64,000 nt of DNA from Streptomyces sp. NBC_00461 (GTDB lineage Bacteria > Actinomycetota > Actinomycetes > Streptomycetales > Streptomycetaceae), in the NCBI RefSeq assembly GCF_036013935.1, contig NZ_CP107902.1, positions 4,931,001 through 4,995,000 of the forward strand. Direction: 5' to 3'. Every line of letters begins with the position of its first letter. The stretch's first letter is position 1. A program made the translations under genes and the position numbers. This document shows positions 20,517 to 28,629 of this stretch, one piece after another. A model generated the notes under the pieces. The model was not told where the DNA came from. It searched no databases and saw only the letters and a program-made list of their open reading frames with translations.

Positions 20517-20834
20517 TCAGCTTTCCGGCGGAGAGAACACCACGAGCACCCGCAGGTCCTCGCTGATGTGGTGGAACTTGTGGGCGACTCCGGCGGGCAC
20601 GTACACCACACTGCCGCGCGCGACCTCGGTGGTCTCCAGACCGACGGTGATCGAGGCGCGGCCGCTCACAACGAAGTAGACCTCGTCCTGGTTGTGCGGC
20701 TTCTGTGGATCATGTTCTCCGGCGTTGAGCGCGTACAGGCCGACGGACATGTGCCGCTCTCGTAGAAACTGCAGGTAGGCGCCCTCGTTGGCGGCCCGTT
20801 CCGCCTCCAGTTCGTCCAGCCGGAATGCCTTCAT
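20517..20834 (-). CDS. Single-domain cupin protein
   Basis: A 105-residue beta-barrel protein. Cupin motif 1 is visible as PHNQDEVYFVVSGRASITVG with likely metal ligands His, Glu and (motif 2) His in VPAGVAHKFHH. An extra N-terminal helix MKAFRLDELEAERAANEG precedes it. It may bind a small molecule or act as an isomerase/dioxygenase; nothing in the sequence decides. ATG 20834 has GGAC/GG-type spacing upstream. It diverges from the holin-like gene with 59 bases between. Confidence 0.82.
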   Translation of the reverse strand: MKAFRLDELEAERAANEGAYLQFLRERHMSVGLYALNAGEHDPQKPHNQDEVYFVVSGRASITVGLETTEVARGSVVYVPAGVAHKFHHISEDLRVLVVFSPPES

Positions 20835-20893
20835 CGCTATTGCCGTCCTCGTCCCACTGCTCGTGACCGATCTCGTCTGCCACGATCAGACAC

Positions 20894-21271
20894 ATGAAGA
20901 ATTTCGTAGTCAAGACGATCGCCAACGCGGGTGCCCTGGCGGTCGCCGTATGGCTGCTCGACAAGATCACCCTGACCGGTGACAGCACGGGCAAGAAGGC
21001 CGGCACCCTGATCGTGGTAGCGCTGATCTTCGGCCTGGTGAACTTCCTGGTCAAGCCGCTCGTGAAGCTCCTGAGCCTTCCGCTGCTCATCCTGACCCTG
21101 GGGTTGTTCACCCTGGTCGTCAACGCGTTGATGCTGCTGCTCACCTCGTGGCTGGCCGACAAGTTCGACCTGAGCTTCCACGTCGAGGGCTTCTGGACCG
21201 CGATACTGGGCGGTCTGATCATCTCCATTGTGTCCTGGGCGCTGCACGTCGTCCTGCCCGACGAGGACTGA
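20894..21271 (+). CDS. Phage-holin-like four-helix membrane protein
   Basis: A 125-residue integral membrane protein of the mycobacterial four-TM holin superfamily (PF04020 type). Four helices are evident: VKTIANAGALAVAVWLL, TLIVVALIFGLVNFLV, LPLLILTLGLFTLVVNALMLL and a C-terminal GFWTAILGGLIISIVSWALHV. Despite the name there is no phage context. It ends 7 bases before ptpA, so they are probably cotranscribed. The ribosome site is weak. Confidence 0.85.
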   Translation: MKNFVVKTIANAGALAVAVWLLDKITLTGDSTGKKAGTLIVVALIFGLVNFLVKPLVKLLSLPLLILTLGLFTLVVNALMLLLTSWLADKFDLSFHVEGFWTAILGGLIISIVSWALHVVLPDED

Positions 21272-21278
21272 GCACGCG

Positions 21279-21770
21279 ATGAGCTACCGCGTCTGCTTCG
21301 TCTGCACCGGCAACATCTGCCGCTCCCCGATGGCCGAGTCCGTCTTCCGCGCCCGCATCGCGGACGCCGGGCTCGGCGGCCTCGTCGAGGTCGACAGCGC
21401 CGGCACGGGCGGCTGGCACGAGGGCGACGGCGCCGACCCGCGCACCGTCGCCGTCCTGGAGGAGAGCGGCTACGACAGCGGTCACTCGGCGCGTCAGTTC
21501 AAGCCGTCCTGGTTCTCCCGCCTCGACCTCGTCATCGCCCTCGACTCCGGCCACCTCAGGGCCCTGCGCCATCTCGCGCCCACCCAGGAGGACGCGGCCA
21601 AGGTGCGGTTGCTTCGCTCCTACGACCCCGCGGCGGGCGACGACCTCGACGTACCGGACCCGTACTACGGGGGCCTGGACGGATTCGAGGAGTGCCTTGA
21701 GATGGTGGAGACGGCGAGCGAGGGCCTCCTCGCCGCGGTACGCGAGCAAGTGGAAGGACGGGCGGCATGA
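21279..21770 (+). CDS. ptpA: Low-molecular-weight protein-tyrosine phosphatase
   Basis: A 163-residue LMW phosphatase. The P-loop CTGNICRS (Cys9 to Arg15, CX5R) and the general-acid loop DPYYGG are intact, as is SAGTGGWHEG. It dephosphorylates tyrosine on proteins in the cytosol. The S. coelicolor counterpart PtpA has been linked to control of antibiotic production. Its stop overlaps the start of the next gene by four bases (ATGA), so translation is coupled with the PLP lyase. Confidence 0.94.
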   Translation: MSYRVCFVCTGNICRSPMAESVFRARIADAGLGGLVEVDSAGTGGWHEGDGADPRTVAVLEESGYDSGHSARQFKPSWFSRLDLVIALDSGHLRALRHLAPTQEDAAKVRLLRSYDPAAGDDLDVPDPYYGGLDGFEECLEMVETASEGLLAAVREQVEGRAA

Positions 21771-22918
21771 GTGATTCCGCTACGGACAGGCCGTCGGGCG
21801 ACGGGGACGGCACACGCGCGGTACGGGCCGGCCTGCCCGAGGCGGTCAAGAACGAACCGACCCTGCCCGGACCGGTGTTCGCCGCCCATTTCCACCTGCC
21901 GGGCGACGTCGACGGCCCGTACACCTACGGTCGCGACGACAACCCCACTTGGACGCTGCTGGAGCGCGCCGTGGGCGAGCTGGAGGCGCCGGGGCGGGAC
22001 GACGTGGAGACCCTCACGTTCGCCTCCGGCATGGCCGCCATCTCGTCCGTGCTGTTCTCCCAGCTCCGCGCCGGCGACACGGTCGTGCTGCCCGGCGACG
22101 GCTACCAGGTGCTGCCCCTGGTGCGTGCGCAGCTGGAGGCGTACGGCATAGAGGTGCGCACGGTGCCGACCGGCGGGGACGCCCAGCTCGAAGTCCTCGA
22201 CGGCGCACGGCTGCTGTGGCTCGAGACGCCCTCGAACCCCGGTCTCGACGTGTGCGACGTGCGACGCCTCGCCGAGGCGGCACACGCGCGCGGTGCGCTC
22301 GTCGCCGTCGACAACACCCTTGCGACGCCCCTCGGGCAGCGTCCGCTGGAGCTCGGTGCCGACTTCTCCGTGGCCAGCGGCACCAAGCAGCTCACCGGGC
22401 ACGGCGACGTGCTGCTCGGCTACGTGGTCGGCCGCGACGCCGAGGCCATGGCCGCCGTACGCCGCTGGCGCAAGATCGTCGGTGCGATCCCCGGGCCCAT
22501 GGAGGCCTGGCTCGCGCACCGTTCGATCGCCACGCTCCAGCTGCGCGTCGACCGGCAGTGCGCGACGGCTCTCACCGTCGCCGAGGCGCTACGGGAGCGG
22601 CCCGAGGTGACCGGGCTGCGCTACCCGGGGCTGCCCGACGACCCCTCGCACAAGATCGCCTCGCAGCAGATGCGTCGCTACGGGTGCGTGGTCTCCTTCA
22701 CGCTGCCCACGCGCACGCGTGCCGACCGTTTCCTCGATGCCCTGCGGCTCGTGGACGACGCGACGAGCTTCGGCGGTGTGCGGTCCACGGCCGAGCGGCG
22801 CGGGCGCTGGGGCGGGGACGCCGTGCCGGAGGGCTTCATTCGCTTCTCGGTCGGCGCCGAGGATCCCGAGGACCTGGTGGCGGATGTGCTCCGCGCGCTG
22901 GACGAGTCGGCTCAATGA
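21767..22918 (+). CDS. Cystathionine gamma-lyase-type PLP enzyme
   Basis: A 383-residue Cys/Met-metabolism PLP enzyme. The PLP lysine is in SGTKQLTGHGDVLLG, the aspartate block is VAVDNTLATPLGQRP, and WLETPSNPGLDVCD and RYPGLPDDPSH match the family. It probably cleaves cystathionine or a related thioether to cysteine, but synthase/lyase identity cannot be read off. ATG 21767 overlaps the ptpA stop. A strong terminator follows at 22972-23010. Confidence 0.9.
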   Translation: MSDSATDRPSGDGDGTRAVRAGLPEAVKNEPTLPGPVFAAHFHLPGDVDGPYTYGRDDNPTWTLLERAVGELEAPGRDDVETLTFASGMAAISSVLFSQLRAGDTVVLPGDGYQVLPLVRAQLEAYGIEVRTVPTGGDAQLEVLDGARLLWLETPSNPGLDVCDVRRLAEAAHARGALVAVDNTLATPLGQRPLELGADFSVASGTKQLTGHGDVLLGYVVGRDAEAMAAVRRWRKIVGAIPGPMEAWLAHRSIATLQLRVDRQCATALTVAEALRERPEVTGLRYPGLPDDPSHKIASQQMRRYGCVVSFTLPTRTRADRFLDALRLVDDATSFGGVRSTAERRGRWGGDAVPEGFIRFSVGAEDPEDLVADVLRALDESAQ

Positions 22919-22971
22919 CCGTCGCGGGGCCTACTTCACGGACGCCCTGCCGGTGACCTGGTACGCCCAAC

Positions 22972-23010
22972 GGACGGTCCGAGCCTCCCCCCTCGTGGCT
23001 CGGACCGTCC
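22972..23010 (+). terminator. Intrinsic-type terminator after the ptpA operon
   Basis: A 14-bp perfect stem (GGACGGTCCGAGCC / GGCTCGGACCGTCC) with an 11-base loop stands 53 bases after the lyase stop. It lacks a U-tract, as usual in Streptomyces. Confidence 0.85.
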
Positions 23011-23158
23011 TCGGTTCCGCGCGCTAAGAACCGCGCGAACAAGGCTAGTTGACTCTGTGTCAGTGTCCAATCACAGTAGCGACAGCGACCTATCGACTTA
23101 TTTATAGTTGGACCCTGCCCGGGGACCGGGAGAAGGGCAGCGAAGGGGTGGGCACGCC

Positions 23159-24064
23159 ATGGATCTGGCCTTGCTGCGCACTTTTGTGACGGTGCACCGG
23201 GCCGGCTCCTTCACCCGCGCCGCCGCGCTGCTCGGCCTGTCTCAGCCGGCCGTGACCTCGCAGATCCGCACGCTGGAGCGACAGCTGGGCCGCCCCCTGT
23301 TCCTGCGACAGGCTCGCGGTGTGACCCCGACGACGATCGGGGACGAACTCGCGCACAAGGCCGCGCCGCATCTCGACGCCCTGGTGGAGATCGCCGAGAC
23401 CGGCCTGGACGACGAGTCCTCCTTACGCACGCTGCATCTCGCCGGTCCCCCCGAGTTCACGGCTGAACGGGCGTTGCCGGCCCTCACCGAGCTGACCGGC
23501 GAGGACGGCCAGGGCTTCGCGCTGCGCGCCTCATTCGGGAATGCCGAGGAGGCTCTGGAGGGGCTGTCCGCCGGGCATCACGATCTGGCCATCAGTACGG
23601 CCCGTCCGCGCGGTGCTCTGCTGACGGCGACTCCGCTGTGCGACGAAGAGCACGTCCTCGTGGCCGCCCCTCACCGGGCCGAACAGATCGGCCATGGGAA
23701 GCCGCACCGCAAGGGAGCGCCGGCCCTGGAGGACGTGCCCGTGATCGAGGTGCACGAGTCCCTGCCCTTCGTCTCCCGCTACTGGGCCTCGGTCTTCGAC
23801 TCCCGCCCGGCCGCCCCCGGCACGGTCATCGTTCCGGACCTGCGCGCGGTCCTCGCCTGTGCCGTCGCGGGCGCGGGGCTCGCGGTACTGCCCCGCTATC
23901 TGTGCGGGGAAGCGCTGGAACGCGGAGACGTCGTCGCCCTGCACAATCCCGCGGTGCCCCCTCTGCGGACGTACTTCCTCGTGGTGCGCACCGGCACCCT
24001 TGCGATGCCGCACATCGCACGGGCTCACGAATGGCTGCTGCGAGCGGCAACCGACTGGTGCTGA
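23159..24064 (+). CDS. LysR-family transcriptional regulator
   Basis: A 301-residue regulator. The N-terminal winged helix MDLALLRTFVTVHRAGSFT, AAALLGLSQPAVTSQIRTLE is classic LysR, and the rest is the LysR substrate domain (LHLAGPPEFTAERALP; AGAGLAVLPRYLCGEALERGDVVAL). ATG 23159 has AAGGGG upstream; an in-frame GTG further up would add a non-family extension. A TATAGT (-10 like) stands at 23103-23108. No divergent partner gene adjoins, so the target is not evident. Confidence 0.9.
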   Translation: MDLALLRTFVTVHRAGSFTRAAALLGLSQPAVTSQIRTLERQLGRPLFLRQARGVTPTTIGDELAHKAAPHLDALVEIAETGLDDESSLRTLHLAGPPEFTAERALPALTELTGEDGQGFALRASFGNAEEALEGLSAGHHDLAISTARPRGALLTATPLCDEEHVLVAAPHRAEQIGHGKPHRKGAPALEDVPVIEVHESLPFVSRYWASVFDSRPAAPGTVIVPDLRAVLACAVAGAGLAVLPRYLCGEALERGDVVALHNPAVPPLRTYFLVVRTGTLAMPHIARAHEWLLRAATDWC

Positions 24065-24117
24065 CCAGGGCTTTTCCAGCAGTCACGGGGAGATGTCGGC
24101 CGGTGACGCCCCGCGAT

Positions 24118-24131
24118 GTTTCACGTGGAAC
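24118..24131. promoter_or_regulatory. parS-like site (one mismatch, GTTTCACGTGGAAC)
   Basis: One mismatch in the right arm, in the short gap 22 bases before the Nudix start. Confidence 0.72.
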
Positions 24132-24152
24132 CAACCGGGCCACATTTCCCCC

Positions 24153-24635
24153 ATGACGGTCCGACCCGTGGTCAAGCGCACCGCTCGTGCTGTTCTGCTC
24201 GAGGGCGACAACCTGATCCTGATCAAGCGCACCAAGCCAGGTGTCGATCCCTACTGGGTCACTCCCGGTGGCGGGGTCGAGCCCGCGGACACGACCGTCG
24301 TCGACGCCCTGCACCGCGAGGTGTACGAAGAGCTGGGCGCCAAGATCACCGATGTGGTGCCCTGCTTCGTGGACACCGTGGAGCACATCGGAGAGGACGG
24401 CGGCGCGACCGGCGTGAAGGTGCAGCACTTCTTCGTCTGCCGCCTGGAGTCCATGGACCCGTCCCTGCGACATGGCCCCGAGGTGGACGAGCCCGCCGGC
24501 GAGTACGAGATCGTACGAGTGCCGTTCACCCGCGTCGGGATCGCCTCGGTGCATCTCGTGCCACTGTCCTTGCGGCACTACTTGGACGGGAACATCGAGG
24601 GCGTGCGCGCCATGCACGCTCCTGACCTGGGGTGA
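24153..24635 (+). CDS. Nudix hydrolase
   Basis: A 160-residue pyrophosphohydrolase. The Nudix box runs GGVEPADTTVVDALHREVYEELGAKI, split as G-x5-E ... REVYEELG, with all catalytic acids present. Substrates are nucleoside diphosphate derivatives of unknown identity. ATG 24153 begins TVRPVVKRTARAVLLEG, a normal family start; upstream ATG 24093 would read through the parS-like site. It ends 11 bases from the convergent globin gene. Confidence 0.88.
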   Translation: MTVRPVVKRTARAVLLEGDNLILIKRTKPGVDPYWVTPGGGVEPADTTVVDALHREVYEELGAKITDVVPCFVDTVEHIGEDGGATGVKVQHFFVCRLESMDPSLRHGPEVDEPAGEYEIVRVPFTRVGIASVHLVPLSLRHYLDGNIEGVRAMHAPDLG

Positions 24636-24646
24636 GGGCCGCCGGG

Positions 24647-26077
24647 TCAGGGGCCGGCGACGGCGAGTTCCTCCACCGCGTCGTGCCGTATGCGTTCCGA
24701 CGGGATGCCCACGTGTCTCAGGGCATCCACACCTCTGCGGATCATGCCGGGCGGGCCCGAGAGGTAGGCGTCGAACGCGTGCCACGGCCCGTACTCACGT
24801 ATGGCATCCGGAAGGTGGAGGTGCGCCCGCTGGTCGATGACCGCGCGCACCGAGAGCCAGGGATGTGACTGCTGGAGTCTGAGCATCGTGTCGATCTCGT
24901 ACAGGTCGTGGTCGGTACGGGCGCCGTAGAACACCTCGACCGGCCGCCACTCACCGTGCTCGGCCACGTCCTCGATCAGTGCCTTGATCGGCGCTATTCC
25001 GGTGCCGCCGCCCAGGCACAGCAGCCCGCTGTCGGTGGTGTGGTCGACGGTCATCGAACCATCCGGCGGACCCAGGCGGATGATGTCGCCTGGGCGAGCA
25101 CGGTGCACCAGCGCGTTCGAGACCCAGCCCGCGGGGACGGCCTTCACATGGAACGTCAGCAGACCGTCGGACCGGGGCGCCGAGGCGAACGAGTAGTGCC
25201 GCCAGATCCGCGGCCACCACGGCGTCTCCAGGCTCGTGTACTGCCCCGCCAGGAAGGGATAGGGCTGATCGGGACGCACCGTGACGACCGCTACATCCGG
25301 GGTTCTGAGGTCGTGCGCGACGATCTCGGCGAACCACCAGGCAGGGGCGCGCAGTTCGTCAGCAGCCGCTGCGTCGATCATGATCTGCGAGATCGTCGTG
25401 TACGTCCGAACCCAGGCCGCCTCCATCTCCGCGTCCCAGATTCCGGCGGTGTACTTGCTCAAAGCGCCGATGAGGCATTCGCCGACGGCCGGATAGTGCT
25501 CGGCCCTGGTGCCGTACTTGCGGTGACCCCGTCCGAGGTTCTGCAGATAGGTGACGAGGGCCTCGCTGTTGTCGATGTGCTCGGCCGCCGTGAGCAGGGC
25601 TCTGAACAGTCGGTCCCTCTGGGTGTCCATCGCGGCGGGGAACAGTGACCGCAGGTCCGGGTGGCGGACAAAGAGCATCGCGTAGAAGTACGAGGTGACC
25701 TTGTCGGCGATCGGCGCCACCTCGGCCACGCTGCGACGGATGAGAAGGCCGTCCGGGGACACACACTCGACCCGGGCCCGGGCGTGCGGCCGCCGTGCCT
25801 GCGTTGCGGGCACGGTGGAGCGCTGGATGGGCACGCGCCGGTCGGCGGGGAAGTTCTCGACGGCGGCTGGCCCCACTGCTGGAGGCTGTGCGCCGAATTC
25901 GGCCCGTGGCGCTTCCTGTGTGCTGTTCCCCCCGTCGGGGTCCCTCGTGGTGCCGCTCTCGATCGCCTCACGCTCCTCTTCCAAGGGCGTCGCCGACTGC
26001 GTGTACGGCGTGAACCAGCCGTCGCCACCGCCGCCGGAAGTGCCGTTGTCGGCCGACGCGGTGGTCGGAGCGTCCAT
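24647..26077 (-). CDS. Flavohemoglobin-like globin-reductase
   Basis: A 476-residue fusion. Residues 1-85 are Gly/Thr/Pro-rich and disordered. A globin domain follows (VAPIADKVTSYFYAMLFVRHPDLRSLF, shown here as family helices A-C in parts; proximal His in GRGHRKYG; HYPAVGECLIGAL). Then comes a ferredoxin-reductase FAD domain (RHYSFASAP, the RxYS motif) and an NAD domain (CLGGGTGIAPIKALIED, YLSGPPGM). Flavohemoglobins oxidise nitric oxide to nitrate; the same is likely but unproven here. ATG 26077 follows GAGGCGAGG; upstream in-frame starts (26098, 26173) are less likely. Confidence 0.88.
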   Translation of the reverse strand: MDAPTTASADNGTSGGGGDGWFTPYTQSATPLEEEREAIESGTTRDPDGGNSTQEAPRAEFGAQPPAVGPAAVENFPADRRVPIQRSTVPATQARRPHARARVECVSPDGLLIRRSVAEVAPIADKVTSYFYAMLFVRHPDLRSLFPAAMDTQRDRLFRALLTAAEHIDNSEALVTYLQNLGRGHRKYGTRAEHYPAVGECLIGALSKYTAGIWDAEMEAAWVRTYTTISQIMIDAAAADELRAPAWWFAEIVAHDLRTPDVAVVTVRPDQPYPFLAGQYTSLETPWWPRIWRHYSFASAPRSDGLLTFHVKAVPAGWVSNALVHRARPGDIIRLGPPDGSMTVDHTTDSGLLCLGGGTGIAPIKALIEDVAEHGEWRPVEVFYGARTDHDLYEIDTMLRLQQSHPWLSVRAVIDQRAHLHLPDAIREYGPWHAFDAYLSGPPGMIRRGVDALRHVGIPSERIRHDAVEELAVAGP

Positions 26078-26382
26078 GGTGTGCCTCGCCTCGAACATCT
26101 TTCGGTCGGTCTGCGCACTTCCTCGGCCGGAAGTTGCCTTTCCCCCGCAGACGTCTTGCTTTCCCCGTTCCATGCCGCAGCCAATGCGGCCACATTCAAC
26201 CTGGATTCACACGTGTACGGACAAGTAGGCGAGAATGTGACATTGGCCGCAGTGCTCTTCACTGCAGAATCCCATCGCGCATGGGCACCTCGGCCGTATA
26301 ACCGCAAACGCGGGTCTTCGATCTCTCTGTCCCGTTACGCTGCATCGCCCAGCCCCGGTCCGCACGGGATGTCTACGCCTAT
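26078..26382. other. Upstream region of the globin gene
   Basis: About 300 bases with no gene-like frame on either strand. It is somewhat AT-richer than its neighbours around 26200-26320 and holds several GCGGCCAAT/ATTGGCCGC-like inverted fragments. No known operator could be named; a promoter for the minus-strand globin gene is expected here. Confidence 0.4.
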
Positions 26383-27015
26383 TCACCTGACGTGGCGCAC
26401 CAATTCATAGGCTTCCCACAGATCCCCGCCCAGGTACGAGTGGGTCGCGAGACCGGCGAGGTGGCGGTCCGCATTGACCGCGACGGAGACCGGAACCGCA
26501 CCGAACAGATCTTTGTCCGACAGCGAGTCGCCATAGGCAATGCAGTCGGCCAGTTCGACACCGAAGTCCCTGCACAGCCGGCCGGCGATCTCGACCTTGG
26601 CCGCAGCGCTGAGAACTCCGGTCGGATCCACGGGCTCGGTGAACGGCACGGCGGGAAAACGGGACCCTAAAGCCGCATGCGCGCCCCAGCCGGTGAGCCG
26701 CTCCACGAAGAAAGAAGGCGAGAGCGAAACGGCGGCGCAGTAGTCGCCCACCTGCCGGATCTCCGCCCAGACCTCATGGATGCGCTCGAGCCAAGGGGCA
26801 GCTTCGAAGGCCGCCGACACATGCGCTTCGGTGAGTTCCGCCCAGAGCGCATAGACCTGCGCCGCGTACTCCGGCGGCCCTATGAGCCCCGCCGAAATCG
26901 CCTGATCGAGCGCCACCGTCTCGGCTTCCAGGCCCAGCTGCCGTGAGATCTCCACCGGCGCCGAAGTGCCCTGCAGCAGCGTGCCGTCCAGATCGAAGAG
27001 ATGAAGTCTCGCCAT
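26383..27015 (-). CDS. HAD-family phosphatase (SerB-like, class IB)
   Basis: A 210-residue hydrolase. Motif I HLFDLDGTLLQG, motif II serine in VSLSPSFFVERL and motif IV GDSLSDKDLF are in the expected order, and the cap between motifs I and II is helical, as in the phosphoserine-phosphatase branch. The substrate is unknown. ATG 27015 is the only start that keeps motif I near the N-terminus; its ribosome site is poor. Confidence 0.85.
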   Translation of the reverse strand: MARLHLFDLDGTLLQGTSAPVEISRQLGLEAETVALDQAISAGLIGPPEYAAQVYALWAELTEAHVSAAFEAAPWLERIHEVWAEIRQVGDYCAAVSLSPSFFVERLTGWGAHAALGSRFPAVPFTEPVDPTGVLSAAAKVEIAGRLCRDFGVELADCIAYGDSLSDKDLFGAVPVSVAVNADRHLAGLATHSYLGGDLWEAYELVRHVR

Positions 27016-27086
27016 GGGGCACGAGGCTAGTGCGGCGGCCGGCTAACTCCTCCCGCAAGACGACCGGATGCCCTGCGTTCGCCCGT

Positions 27087-27100
27087 GTTTCACGTGAAAC
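27087..27100. promoter_or_regulatory. parS site (perfect)
   Basis: Exact GTTTCACGTGAAAC in the gap between the divergent HAD and GNAT genes. Confidence 0.92.
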
Positions 27101-27211
27101 ACCCCACTGCTGTCCGCCCGCTGTGCACTTGCCCACGACATGGCCAAAAGCCCTTGTCTCTCACGAGAAAGAGGTGGACGGCGAGGGCACCTGTCGGACA
27201 GCCTGACCTGC

Positions 27212-28078
27212 GTGTCGACTCCTTCCCGTGCCCCTCTTCCCATCCGCCGTCTGACGCTTCGCGATCTCACCGCCTGCGCCGACTTGTCCGAGGACCGGGG
27301 GTGGCCACGCGAGGAGCACAAGTGGGGTTTCCTCCTCACGGCAGGGAAGGGATACGGGATCGACGACCCCGACGGCGGACTCGTGAGCGCCTGTGTCGTC
27401 ACCGAGTTCGGGCCACATGGCCGGCCTGCTCTCGGAGCCATCGGGATGGTGCTGGTGGCCGAACGGCACGCCCGTCAGGGCATCGGCCGCCGGCTGATGC
27501 AACACGTCGTCTCGCTGATGGGCACCACCCCGCTGACGTTGCACGCCACCCCATACGGTCGCCCGCTCTACGAGGAACTCGGCTTCAAGGTCACCGGCCG
27601 GGCGGAGATGCTGCACGGGCACTTCACGCCCAGCGGCTCTGAGCCGGCGGTTGTCACACGCGCGGCCACCGCCGAGGACCTCACTTCGATCCTCCAGCTC
27701 GACGAAGAAGTGTTCGGTGCCGACCGCACGCCCATCATCACGCGGCTGCCCGCCTTCGCCGACCGACTGCACGTGGCCGAGGAGAACGGCCGGCTCATCG
27801 GCTACGCAGCCACCTGGCCCAACATGGAAACCCAGGTGGTGGGTCCTCTGATTGCCCGGGACACGGAGACGGCGAAGGCGCTCATCGTCTCGCTCGCCAC
27901 GCACACCGACCGCCCCCTGCGCACCGACATCGACGTACGCCACGAAGAGTTGCTGGCATGGGCAAAGGAGCGGGGGCTGGCGTCCATCGCGTTCAACGCG
28001 GTCATGACGTACGGGATCCCGGAACTGCCCGGCGACTGGACCAGGCGATTCGCTCCGCTGACCGTGGCAGCGGGCTGA
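27212..28078 (+). CDS. Double-domain GNAT acetyltransferase
   Basis: A 288-residue protein with an N-terminal GNAT domain (acetyl-CoA loop in VLVAERHARQGIGRRLMQ; YGRPLYEELGF) and a second, shorter GNAT-like domain after residue about 140 (AVVTRAATAEDLTSI; GRLIGYAATWP). It resembles YitI-type acetyltransferases; the acceptor is unknown. GTG 27212 is preferred because the protein then begins directly at STPSRAPLPIRRLTLRDL; ATG 27140 is an in-frame alternative. It lies 39 bases before a second GNAT gene. Confidence 0.82.
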   Translation: MSTPSRAPLPIRRLTLRDLTACADLSEDRGWPREEHKWGFLLTAGKGYGIDDPDGGLVSACVVTEFGPHGRPALGAIGMVLVAERHARQGIGRRLMQHVVSLMGTTPLTLHATPYGRPLYEELGFKVTGRAEMLHGHFTPSGSEPAVVTRAATAEDLTSILQLDEEVFGADRTPIITRLPAFADRLHVAEENGRLIGYAATWPNMETQVVGPLIARDTETAKALIVSLATHTDRPLRTDIDVRHEELLAWAKERGLASIAFNAVMTYGIPELPGDWTRRFAPLTVAAG

Positions 28079-28117
28079 GCCCTGCCCCCTGAGAACGACC
28101 GTACGTAGAGTGCAGAC

Positions 28118-28570
28118 ATGGGAGATCTTGAAATAAGGGCCGCCACGGCGGACGACGTGGCCGCGATGGCCGCCCTGCTCGCCGACGACCCCTTGGGCGC
28201 CCAGCGCGAGTCACCGGACGATCTCACCCCGTACCTGTCCGCGTTGGAGCGCCTCACGTCCGACCCGAACCAGTATCTGGTCGTAGCGGTTCGGCAGGGA
28301 CATGTCGTCGGGACGCTGCAGCTCACGATCATCCCCGGCCTATCGCGTCGCGGTGCCACCAGGTCGATCATCGAAGGTGTCCGGATCCACGCCGATGAAC
28401 GAGGCGGCGGTCTGGGCACACGGCTCATCCAGTGGGCGGTCGACGAATCCCGGCGCCAGGGCTGCCAGTTGGCCCAGCTGACTTCCGACACCACGCGCAC
28501 CGACGCCCACCGCTTCTACGAGCGGCTCGGCTTCACGGCCTCACACGTCGGGTTCAAGATCCAACTGTGA
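28118..28570 (+). CDS. GNAT acetyltransferase
   Basis: A 150-residue single-domain acetyltransferase: IRAATADDVAAMAALL start, central strand YLVVAVRQGHVVGTLQL, acetyl-CoA loop in IHADERGGGLGTRLIQWAVD and C-terminal HRFYERLGFTASHVGFK. The compact form is typical of enzymes acetylating small molecules or protein N-termini. ATG 28118 has a weak ribosome site. Likely cotranscribed with the double-domain GNAT upstream. Confidence 0.88.
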   Translation: MGDLEIRAATADDVAAMAALLADDPLGAQRESPDDLTPYLSALERLTSDPNQYLVVAVRQGHVVGTLQLTIIPGLSRRGATRSIIEGVRIHADERGGGLGTRLIQWAVDESRRQGCQLAQLTSDTTRTDAHRFYERLGFTASHVGFKIQL

Positions 28571-28591
28571 GGCCGCGAAGTGAAGCGTCAT

Positions 28592-28605
28592 GTTTCACGT
28601 GAAAC
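28592..28605. promoter_or_regulatory. parS site (perfect)
   Basis: Exact GTTTCACGTGAAAC in the 60-base gap between convergent GNAT and serine-hydrolase genes. Confidence 0.92.
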
Positions 28606-28629
28606 ACGGCCCCGTGCGGGCAAGGGTGA

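Noticed and set aside
20894..21271. Holin-like gene as a prophage remnant
   Set aside because: No other phage gene is nearby, and this four-helix family is widespread in actinobacterial chromosomes.
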